From: an uncultured Eubacteriales bacterium
GTDB taxonomy: Bacteria; Bacillota; Clostridia; Oscillospirales; Oscillospiraceae
Assembly (NCBI GenBank): GCA_900549865.1
Contig: URPU01000044.1
Coordinates: 1-18,639 of the forward strand
Length of the DNA stretch: 18,639 nt
Direction: 5' to 3'
Each line of letters begins with the position of its first letter. Position 1 is the stretch's first letter. This document shows, in pieces, positions 1 to 5,958 of this stretch. The notes beneath the pieces are model-generated. The model searched no databases and was not told where the DNA came from. It saw only the letters and a program-made list of their open reading frames with translations. Both the position numbers and the translations under genes were made by a program.

Positions 1-150
1 TTAGAGACGGCTTTGGAAGACGCCTCTATTGCCGGCTGACTTCACTCAGCCGGAGTCTGCAATTAAATTTGCGCATAACTCTTGACACTACCGCATACAT
101 TATTGACATAAGGCTTCTTTTGAACCACTCGCCTAGCGTGTTGTTTTCCG
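1..150. other. AT-rich non-coding left end with an 8-bp palindrome
   Basis: I see no convincing gene here. Positions 32-39 and 46-53 form a perfect 8-bp inverted repeat (CCGGCTGA / TCAGCCGG) around a 6-base loop, with no T-run beside it. On the minus strand a frame stays open from the terminator region down to a TAG at 26-28 and includes the stretch MSIMYAVVSRVMRKF, but it has no ribosome binding site and runs through the terminator hairpin, so I do not call it a gene. The composition matches the toxin-immunity debris to the right, so this may be the edge of the same inserted segment or a dispersed repeat. Confidence 0.4.
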
Positions 151-195
151 TATACAAAAACCACAGGCACACAGCGTTATACTGCGTGCCTGTGG
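151..195 (-). terminator. Intrinsic terminator after the small immunity-like gene
   Basis: Positions 161-170 (CCACAGGCAC) and 186-195 (GTGCCTGTGG) form a perfect 10-bp stem, with three further pairs inside after one mismatch. Read on the minus strand the hairpin is followed directly by TTTTTGT (plus-strand 154-160), a normal U-run. It lies about 50 bases beyond the stop of the 67-residue gene. The plus-strand side (196 onward) is also T-rich, so it may work in both directions. Confidence 0.75.
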
Positions 196-247
196 TAACT
201 TTTATTCTTTTATTTGCTGAAGTGTGAGCGTTTGGATTTTAGCGCGC

Positions 248-451
248 TCATATCCACACATCCTCGCCCAGTGGGAACAGTTCATCGAAAAGTCTTTGTA
301 ACTCATTTCCTGCATTGTTCAAGCACCCCAACTTCTCGTTAAATCCAATCGTTGATATTAAATCGTTGAGGTCGTCTAAAATATCGTTTATGCTTTTTGT
401 GGTATCGATCTGATACTTTTCAAGTATTTTTATTTGCCGTTTGGTCAACAT
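248..451 (-). CDS. Small acidic protein, candidate immunity protein (67 aa)
   Basis: I do not recognise a named family. The protein is 67 residues, acidic and probably helical (LTKRQIKILEKY, then SINDILDDLNDLI), with no signal peptide or membrane segment. The start is well supported: AAGGAG at 458-463 lies 6 bases before ATG at 451-449. That ribosome site overlaps the end of a toxin-like C-terminal reading frame that stops at 455-457, so the two genes are adjacent and probably coupled. A small intact gene directly behind a toxin-type tail is the usual arrangement of an immunity gene, and that is the only reason for the proposed role. Base composition is more AT-rich than the core genes, suggesting acquisition by transfer. 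An intrinsic terminator follows. The reading frame is probably real; the function is inferred. Confidence 0.6.
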   Translation of the reverse strand: MLTKRQIKILEKYQIDTTKSINDILDDLNDLISTIGFNEKLGCLNNAGNELQRLFDELFPLGEDVWI

Positions 452-454
452 TTT

Positions 455-663
455 TTACTCCTTCTTTTTCATGTGGTTGGGGTTCGCTTGTATCACTACC
501 CCTGTATCCGGATTCACTGCCGTGCTTGTTCCATACGTTTCAAATGTCCGGCTTTTCACCCCGGTGGGCTTTTACCGGACTTATGTTGGCCTTTGCAGCT
601 CATATTTTAATTCCGCGTTTTTCCGTGGATATCAAATGCTTGCGGAACATTTTGGCTGCTAAA
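455..663 (-). pseudogene. Degenerate C-terminal tail of a polymorphic-toxin-like protein
   Basis: Read on the minus strand, the frame from 663 gives residues such as NVPQAFDIHGKTRN, meets TAA at 607-609, continues in frame as NMSCKGQHKSGKSPPG and stops at TGA 556-558. In the neighbouring frame (571-455) the reading goes on smoothly as VKSRTFETYGTSTAVNP and then TGVVIQANPNHMKKKE before TAA at 455-457. The two pieces join into one protein end if a single base is restored near CCGGGGTGAAAAG (about 553-565). The lysine-rich end with a TYGT...NPDTG...QANP pattern resembles C-termini of secreted polymorphic toxins, and an immunity-sized gene starts 4 bases after its stop. It has one nonsense codon, one frameshift and no N-terminal part. 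The toxin assignment is pattern recognition, not a named family. Confidence 0.5.
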
Positions 664-664
664 C

Positions 665-978
665 CTATTTTATTCCCACCTCATCGCGCAAATACGCCTC
701 ATAGTCGTAAGGGATGCCGATATCATAGTTCTTGTAGTAATGCAGGAAGTCAAGCGGGAACACAAATTCTCCGTCAACACACTTGCCTGCGGTTAATTCC
801 TCGCCGGTAAATATGTCGTGCGTCTCTACCGCGGCTCGCCATTGGTTACGTGCATCCACCTGTAACATATGCTCGTATATTTTTTTCTTGGCAAAGTGTT
901 CTTAAACTTGCGGTACTCGTCAAAGTCCTCGTGACTAATGCTATACGGCATGCCTTTAAAGTATCCAAACGCTTTCAT
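665..978 (-). pseudogene. Frameshifted small gene, candidate immunity protein
   Basis: The start is ATG at 978-976 with AGGAG at 987-991. It reads MKAFGYFKGMPYSISHEDFD and on to RKFKN, then leaves frame. The neighbouring frame continues the protein from HFAKKKIYEHMLQVDARN to the TAG at 665-667, ending EAYLRDEVGIK. One missing base around 898-903 explains the break; restored, the product would be about 104 residues. It is acidic, rich in aromatic residues and probably cytosolic, as many small immunity proteins are, and it starts one base after the stop of another toxin-like tail (980-982). I cannot name the family. A sequencing error is possible, but the neighbouring tail is independently damaged, which favours real decay. 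Confidence 0.6.
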
Positions 979-979
979 T

Positions 980-1192
980 TCATTTTCTCCTTTTCCGTTG
1001 ATTCGGTATATATGTGACGAATCTACCTGCTCCGTACTCACCTATATCAAGTTTCCCATTTGTGCCTATGTATAGTAAATCATTCGGCGCTTTTACGGCA
1101 ACGCCAAGTGCATTTGCAAGCTCCTTAATCATCGCCGTGTGCCGCATGGCATTTTTCAGGAGTAGGAAGCTTATGTTCTCCGCAAAGCTTAC
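980..1192 (-). pseudogene. 5'-truncated C-terminal fragment of a toxin-like protein
   Basis: A 70-codon open stretch runs from just after an in-frame TAG at 1193-1195 to TGA at 980-982. It contains FAENISFLLLKNAMRHTAM, then IKELANALGVAVKAP, LLYIGTNGKLDIGEYGAG and a basic end (NQRKRRK). It reads like genuine protein, but no start or ribosome site precedes it, so it is the 3' end of a longer gene cut near 1195, where the DNA switches to GC-rich core sequence. Its stop is one base before the start of the next small gene, the same arrangement as the tail at 455-663. The family is not recognised; a toxin C-terminus is inferred only from this context. Confidence 0.5.
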
Positions 1193-1248
1193 CTAAAGGG
1201 GCAAGTTAAAACAGGCTTATTTAATTTAACATAGAAGAAAACGCTAAT

Positions 1249-1271
1249 GCCGCCGCCAAGGGGCGCGGGGC
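1249..1271 (-). terminator. Weak candidate terminator after the sugar kinase gene
   Basis: On the minus strand a GC-rich imperfect hairpin (GCGCC, loop CCTT, GGCGG) lies about 25 bases after the kinase stop and is followed by ATTAGCGTTTTCTTC, a broken T-run. The stem is only four clean pairs plus an internal loop, so support is modest. Confidence 0.25.
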
Positions 1272-1294
1272 AAACGGCAGGAGCTATGGCTCGG

Positions 1295-2359
1295 TCACGG
1301 CTGCGGCGCGGCATCGCTGACGATGCGGCACACTTCATCCCAATGCCGCTCCATATCACGGGCAAGGGCAAACTGCGTGCGGGCGCGGTCGAGGTTATGC
1401 GATTCTCGGTCAATGGAGAAGTAAACGTCGCCATTGAGATGATCGGTGAGGAAGCGGACGCCGCACTCCACCGTCATGGTATACGCGCCGAGGGGCAGGA
1501 CCGCTATCTCCTCCGGGGTTAGGCTGGGGCAGGCCTCAAGAAAGCCGCGCGCGAAGGCCTCATAAAGCGCAAGGTCGAGGCGGACACGCGTGATATCCCG
1601 CTCATCCTCATCGGCAGTACTGGCGCCGTAGCGGATAGCGTCGCCGAAATCAAAGGCCGAAAGGCCGGGCATGACGGTGTCAAGGTCTATGACGCATATC
1701 GCCTTTCGCGTGTCAGCGTCGAGCAGGGCGTTATTTATCTTGGTGTCGTTATGCGTGACGCGCACGGGAAGCTCGCCGCGCTCACGCATACGGTGGAGGC
1801 GGCAGGCCTTTTCCTCGCACGAAAGGGTAAAGGCAATTTCCTCCCCCACTCCGGCGCGGCGGCCCTTTGCGTCGTTTTCCACCGCCTCGCGGAGCTGGCG
1901 GTAGCGGTCGGGCGTATTATGGAAGTTGACTATCGTTTCCTCCAGCGTTTCGGCCGGGAAATCACGCAGGACATACTGGAAGCGCCCGAAGGCGCGCGCG
2001 GTTTCGGCAAAGTCATCCACGCTCTCGGCCTTTTGCAGGGAGATGCTGTTGTCCACAAATCTGTACATCCGCCAGCAGCCGCCCTCGCCGTCGTCATAAT
2101 GGCTTCCGCCGCCGATAGCGTCTATGTAGCTGATCATCGCCATTTTCTCATCGCGGCCGCGGAGAAAGGCGCTTATCTTTGAGACGTTGCCCATGAGCGC
2201 GTCCACATTTGGGAAAACGAAACGGTTTATCCACTGGAGGACGTATTTCTCCCCAGTATCCGTGGTGACAAGATAGGTCTCGTTTATATGTCCGCTTTTC
2301 ACCTGGCGTATCTCCATGGGCACACCGTTCAGCGGGAAATGGTACACAGCTTCTTTCAT
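1295..2359 (-). CDS. NahK-like N-acetylhexosamine/sugar kinase (phosphotransferase family)
   Basis: This is an aminoglycoside-phosphotransferase-fold kinase of 354 residues. The N-lobe holds the GHINETYLV loop (23-31) for nucleotide binding. The catalytic loop is HNDTKINN at 203-210, with D205 as catalytic base, and the metal site is IDLDTVMPG at 224-232, followed by FDFGDAIR. The HNDTK...IDLDTVMPGLS...FGD signature and the length closely match N-acetylhexosamine 1-kinase (NahK, about 359 residues), which phosphorylates GlcNAc or GalNAc at C1 in the lacto-N-biose/galacto-N-biose pathway. No partners of that pathway lie in the window, so the substrate is uncertain. ATG at 2359 is preceded by AAGGAGC. 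It lies 48 bases behind the ylmH-like gene and may be the last gene of that operon. Confidence is high for kinase, moderate for NahK-like specificity. Confidence 0.8.
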   Translation of the reverse strand: MKEAVYHFPLNGVPMEIRQVKSGHINETYLVTTDTGEKYVLQWINRFVFPNVDALMGNVSKISAFLRGRDEKMAMISYIDAIGGGSHYDDGEGGCWRMYRFVDNSISLQKAESVDDFAETARAFGRFQYVLRDFPAETLEETIVNFHNTPDRYRQLREAVENDAKGRRAGVGEEIAFTLSCEEKACRLHRMRERGELPVRVTHNDTKINNALLDADTRKAICVIDLDTVMPGLSAFDFGDAIRYGASTADEDERDITRVRLDLALYEAFARGFLEACPSLTPEEIAVLPLGAYTMTVECGVRFLTDHLNGDVYFSIDRESHNLDRARTQFALARDMERHWDEVCRIVSDAAPQP

Positions 2360-2407
2360 TGCCGCGCTCCTTTCGATCCGGATCAGATCATTTTCAAGTT
2401 ATTTAAG

Positions 2408-3151
2408 TCATTTATATATCTCCGCGTAGACAAAAAGCCGCCCCTTGCGCGAGGTGCCGCCGGTGCCGGTGACCTTACCCTTGCCCGCGCCGCGAAGCGA
2501 AATGATATCGCCCTCGCGCACGGGGAGGTCGGTCTTGACGCAGGGCTCATAATTGACAGTGACGCTGCCCGCCGCGATCTGCTTTGCGCTTTCCGTGCGG
2601 GAGAGAGAGAACATGCCGCCCGTCACGGCGTCCAGCCGCGGACTCATGACGGAAAAGCTAACGCTTTTCACCTCTCTTTTCGGCGCGGGCACGGCGTCAA
2701 GCGCCACTTCCTGCGCGCTGACGCCGCAGCGCCCCACCTTATCAATGCTGAGCAGGTGCCGGAGCACGCTGGGCATACAGAACACAAAGGCGGTGCTGTC
2801 CTGCACCCATATGTCGCCAAGCCACTCGCGCCCGATGCCCATGGCGAGCAGCGCGCCCATATAGTCCCTGTGGCCGGGCGTGCCGAAGTGCGCCGTGAGG
2901 CAGATGGCCTTTACATACTCGGAGGGGTCAAAATATTCGGCCTCCATATAATCCGGCAGGAAGAAGGCCGCGGTACGCTCACATCCGTCACAGCCGCCGG
3001 AAAACACCATCGGCGTGCCGGTCTGCCGCTGCCAGCAGGCAAGGCGGTAGCTCTCCGCCGGGGTGAGAAAGCCCGTATGCGTGACACAGCCGCTTCTTTC
3101 ACAGCGCGCGGACAGATCCTCCGCCCGCTTTATAAGTTCATCCTTTTCCAT
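2408..3151 (-). CDS. ylmH: YlmH-family S4-domain RNA-binding protein
   Basis: This is a 247-residue protein of the YlmH family. The N-terminal region carries the family pattern HRDYMGALLAMGIGREWLGD (94-113), and a C-terminal S4 RNA-binding domain spans roughly 170-230 (SRTESAKQIAAGSVTVNYEP). YlmH is often encoded near division genes in Firmicutes, and in Bacillus it has been reported to bind 50S subunits carrying obstructed peptidyl-tRNA, overlapping functionally with the ribosome-quality-control factor RqcP. Here the gene overlaps the end of the GTPase-NYN gene by 14 bases in a different frame (ATG at 3151-3149, upstream stop at 3138-3140), so translation is probably coupled. Only a weak GGGTG site precedes the start. 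The family is clear; the quality-control role is inferred from known members and from this partner. Confidence 0.85.
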   Translation of the reverse strand: MEKDELIKRAEDLSARCERSGCVTHTGFLTPAESYRLACWQRQTGTPMVFSGGCDGCERTAAFFLPDYMEAEYFDPSEYVKAICLTAHFGTPGHRDYMGALLAMGIGREWLGDIWVQDSTAFVFCMPSVLRHLLSIDKVGRCGVSAQEVALDAVPAPKREVKSVSFSVMSPRLDAVTGGMFSLSRTESAKQIAAGSVTVNYEPCVKTDLPVREGDIISLRGAGKGKVTGTGGTSRKGRLFVYAEIYK

Positions 3152-5723
3152 CTTTCACCCGCGTTTTATGCGCATCCTGATTTGTTTTCTTCAATATCGC
3201 GTCTATCTGGCCAAGCGTCCACTCAAGCTCGGCGGCAAACTCCTTCGACGAGGCGCGCAGCACGCCCGAGCGCAGCGCCGACAGGCGGATGAGATTATCA
3301 CTGGTGACGACGCGGACGGCGTAGTTCCTGCCGATGTCGTTCGCAAGGCGCTCAATATACATATCCGCTGTCTCGCCGTCGGCCGTATAGGCCACGTGGA
3401 TATTATGGTACTCCCCGCGGGAGCCTTTATTGCCCGGCGTGCGGTAAGCGTCGAACACGAGGACAAGCTCGGCGCGCGTGAAGCCGCTGTAGCTTGAAAG
3501 TATATCCATGAGCCGCGCGCGGGCAAGATCCATATTATCCGCGGCAAGCTTTTTAAGCTCATCCCACGCGAAGATGAGGTTATACCCGTCCACGATGACA
3601 TACTGCTTCATCCCGCCGGACAGCGCGGCGACTGCCGGGGCCGCGTTTACGGCCGGGGCGCGGTATTCCGGGCGCTTTATGGGGCCGAACTCGCGCTCCA
3701 TAATGGCCTCAAGCTCCCGCTCGTCTATACTCATGCTGCGTCTGGGCGCGGCGGGCGGAGGCGGGGCGCTTTTATCGCGCAGGCAGCTATCAAGGTGCAT
3801 ATAATCCTTCACCTTATCCCAACTGACGTTAAAGCCCGCGCCGTGAGCGCAGAAAACGGAATCCGGCGTGTTCTCAGTATCCGCAAGCGGGTCGTAGCCA
3901 ATGGCGTCGATAACGGCGCGCGCGTTGCGGCAGGGGCGATAGCTGTCCAGACGCAGGGCAAGCCGGCCGCGTCCGTGGGTATAGCCCGTGAGCTCCGCCA
4001 TATAGCCGTTCATCGCCGCGACGGGGGCCGCGCCGCGCACGCGCAGAAGCCCCTCGGCATCCTCGGGCGAGGAAAACTCCGCGCCCATGGCGCGCAGGTC
4101 GGATATGGCGCGGCCTATCTGCTCGGGCGGAGCCTCAAGCGTGAAGGCATAATACGGCTCCAACAGGACGCTTTCCGCCTGCATGAGCCCCTGCCGTATG
4201 GCGCGGTAGGTGGCCTGACGGAAATCCCCGCCCTCGGTATGCTTGAGATGCGCGCGCCCGGCGGCGAGAGTGATCTTCACATCCGTCAGCGGAGAGCCGG
4301 TCAGCACGCCCGGATGCGGCCTTTCCAGCACGTGGCCGAGGATGAGGCGCTGCCAGTTGCGGTCAAGCTCATCCTCGCCGCAGACGCTGTCAACGACGAT
4401 GCCGCTGCCGCGCGGCAGCGGCTCCATAATAAGGTGCACCTCGGCATAATGGCGCAGCGGCTCAAAATGGCCGACGCCCTCCACCTTGGCGGCGATAGTT
4501 TCGCGGTACATTATATGCCCCGCGTCAAGCGCGACGTCAACGCCGAAGCGCTCACTGACGAGGCTTTTGAACACCTCCGCCTGCACCCTGCCCATGAGCT
4601 GCACGGAAATGCCGCGGGCGCGCTCATTCCAGACGATATGGAGCTGGGGGTCCTCCTCCTGAAGCAGAAGGAGCTTGGGGAACACGACGCGCGCGTCGGC
4701 CCCCGGCGGAAGGAGTACGCTGTAGCTCATGACGGGCTCCACCACGGCGGCGGACCCGCCCGCCTGCGCGCCAAGCCCTTGACCGGGAAAGCTGGCCGAC
4801 AGGCCGAGGACGGCGCAGACCTGCCCGGCGCGCGCACACTCCGCCGTTTCATACTTTGCGCCGGAATAGATGCGTATCTGGGTTATCTTTTCCTCATGCG
4901 GCGCGCCGTCCTCATCCTCATACCGGCAGAGGGAGCGCACAGTGAGCTCACCGCCGGTGAGCTTCATGAACGTCATGCGCTGCCCCTGCGCGTCGCGCGC
5001 GATCTTATACACCCTTGCGCCGAACCCGGTGCCGGCGGGCGCGGGAGAAGCGTATCTCTCAAGCGCGTCCAGCAGCCGCTCCACACCGTCGAGCCTGAGG
5101 CCGGAGCCGAAAAAGCACGGAACGAGCAGCCGCGCGGAGACGAGAGAGGCAATATCATCATCCGCAAAGCCGCCGAAGGCGCCGAAGATATCCATAGCGC
5201 GCTCAGAGCTGAGCGCGACCTCCTCATCCCGGCGGGCCGTGTCCGCCGTAAAGTCCACGCAGCACGGGCCGAGGCGCGCCGTCAGCGCGGACATGAGCGC
5301 GGCCTTATCGCACACGCCGAGGTCCATCTTCGTCACGAACACAAAAACGGGCACACCGTAGCGCCGCAGCAGCCGCCAAAGCGTCTCCGTATGCGCCTGA
5401 ACGCCGTCCGTGCCGCTTATGACGAGCACGGCACAGTCCAGCACCTGAAGCGTCCTCTCCGTCTCGGCGGAGAAGTCGGCATGGCCGGGCGTATCCAGCA
5501 GCGAAAAGCGCACGCCGCCAGCATCAAAGACGGCCTGCTTTGAAAAGATGGTGATGCCGCGCTCGCGCTCGAGCCAGTGCGTGTCAAGATAGCTGTCGCG
5601 GTGATCGACGCGGCCGAGCTTTTTGATTTTTCCTGCAAGGTAGAGCATGGCCTCCGCAAGCGTCGTCTTGCCGGCGTCCACGTGCGCCAATATGCCCACC
5701 GTGATATTTTTCTTCATTTCCAT
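3138..5723 (-). CDS. Tet(M)/EF-G-like translational GTPase fused to a C-terminal YacP/Rae1-type NYN nuclease domain
   Basis: Residues 1 to about 600 form a five-domain ribosomal GTPase of the Tet(M)/EF-G class: G1 AHVDAGKTT (13-21), RGIT (55-58), G3 DTPGH (77-81), G4 TKMD (131-134), a G5-like GSG (206-208), then domains II-V with the LLEP motif at 520-523. Tet(M) is about 640 residues; this protein has 861. After a proline-rich linker (PPPP at 654-657) an NYN/PIN-like domain runs from about 705 to 836: IVDGYNLI (710-717), VFDAY (756-760), GETAD (783-787) and TSDN (807-810), with conserved acidic D712, D758, D787 and D809. Stand-alone homologues (YacP/Rae1) cleave mRNA in the ribosomal A-site. 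Tet(M) loop III (YSPVST) is replaced by KHTEGGDFR, so tetracycline protection is doubtful. ATG 5723 is the first possible start (in-frame TAA at 5733-5735). Confidence 0.88.
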   Translation of the reverse strand: MEMKKNITVGILAHVDAGKTTLAEAMLYLAGKIKKLGRVDHRDSYLDTHWLERERGITIFSKQAVFDAGGVRFSLLDTPGHADFSAETERTLQVLDCAVLVISGTDGVQAHTETLWRLLRRYGVPVFVFVTKMDLGVCDKAALMSALTARLGPCCVDFTADTARRDEEVALSSERAMDIFGAFGGFADDDIASLVSARLLVPCFFGSGLRLDGVERLLDALERYASPAPAGTGFGARVYKIARDAQGQRMTFMKLTGGELTVRSLCRYEDEDGAPHEEKITQIRIYSGAKYETAECARAGQVCAVLGLSASFPGQGLGAQAGGSAAVVEPVMSYSVLLPPGADARVVFPKLLLLQEEDPQLHIVWNERARGISVQLMGRVQAEVFKSLVSERFGVDVALDAGHIMYRETIAAKVEGVGHFEPLRHYAEVHLIMEPLPRGSGIVVDSVCGEDELDRNWQRLILGHVLERPHPGVLTGSPLTDVKITLAAGRAHLKHTEGGDFRQATYRAIRQGLMQAESVLLEPYYAFTLEAPPEQIGRAISDLRAMGAEFSSPEDAEGLLRVRGAAPVAAMNGYMAELTGYTHGRGRLALRLDSYRPCRNARAVIDAIGYDPLADTENTPDSVFCAHGAGFNVSWDKVKDYMHLDSCLRDKSAPPPPAAPRRSMSIDERELEAIMEREFGPIKRPEYRAPAVNAAPAVAALSGGMKQYVIVDGYNLIFAWDELKKLAADNMDLARARLMDILSSYSGFTRAELVLVFDAYRTPGNKGSRGEYHNIHVAYTADGETADMYIERLANDIGRNYAVRVVTSDNLIRLSALRSGVLRASSKEFAAELEWTLGQIDAILKKTNQDAHKTRVKDGKG

Positions 5724-5729
5724 GACGAT

Positions 5730-5758
5730 ATTTTACCAGCAGCGGGCAAAATAATCAA
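5730..5758 (-). promoter_or_regulatory. Sigma-A-type promoter for the GTPase-NYN gene, probably leaderless
   Basis: On the minus strand TTGATT (5758-5753) and TAAAAT (5735-5730) are separated by exactly 17 bases. The expected transcription start falls almost on the ATG at 5723, and no Shine-Dalgarno motif lies between the -10 box and that ATG, so the transcript may begin at or very near the start codon. Confidence 0.5.
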
Positions 5759-5859
5759 TAATATTTAGTTTTTCTCCTATTGGTTAACATAACTTGTAAT
5801 TGCTGTGTAAAAAAATTTAAATTTATTTGAAACTTTGACTAGGAATTTTGTAAAAGGTA

Positions 5860-5868
5860 TGTTATAAT
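5860..5868 (+). promoter_or_regulatory. Extended -10 promoter for the two-component operon
   Basis: TGTTATAAT (TG at 5860-5861, TATAAT at 5863-5868) is a perfect -10 hexamer with the upstream TG of an extended -10 element. A TTGACT lies at 5835-5840 but is 22 bases away, too far for normal spacing; the extended -10 would make a good -35 unnecessary. Transcription would begin near 5875, about 85 bases before the response regulator start. Confidence 0.5.
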
Positions 5869-5958
5869 TTGATGAATGCTATTTTGAAGTACTATCGCTT
5901 TAAGAACTATGCACTTCTGAAAAGCCGTTTATAACTTCTGTACAGGGAGGTCATAAAT

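Larger units (their letters stand above)
5724..5958. promoter_or_regulatory. AT-rich divergent intergenic region
   Basis: These 235 bases separate the minus-strand ribosome-related genes from the plus-strand two-component operon and are strikingly AT-rich compared with both sides. They hold the minus-strand promoter near the left edge and an extended -10 promoter for the plus strand. The roughly 85 bases between the latter and the response regulator start could be a leader, but I see no riboswitch or strong terminator-like hairpin in it. I see no small gene. Confidence 0.6.

Noticed and set aside
441..662. Plus-strand hydrophobic 73-codon frame
   Set aside because: No ribosome site precedes it, and the minus strand explains the same DNA as a decayed toxin tail ending at an immunity-like gene.
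2288..3292. Plus-strand open frame of 334 codons opposite ylmH
   Set aside because: It is antisense to three confirmed genes and their junctions, with no motif and no ribosome site.
3795..5543. Long plus-strand open frame of 582 codons opposite the GTPase-NYN gene
   Set aside because: It lies wholly antisense to a gene with clear GTPase and NYN motifs, its translation is rich in His, Arg and Ala with no recognisable domain, and it is explained by GC-rich third positions.
3138..5723. Calling the GTPase a tet(M)/tet(O) resistance determinant
   Set aside because: The tetracycline-contact loop in domain IV is missing, the protein is over 200 residues longer, and it has core-genome composition and neighbours.
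5753..5780. Leader peptide upstream of the GTPase gene, as in tet(M) attenuation
   Set aside because: A TTG-initiated frame reading IILPAAGKISSWK exists, but the only AGGAG is about 15 bases away and there is no attenuator hairpin.
5835..5868. TTGACT and TATAAT as a standard promoter pair
   Set aside because: The spacing is 22 bases, outside the normal 16-19; the extended -10 explanation is used instead.
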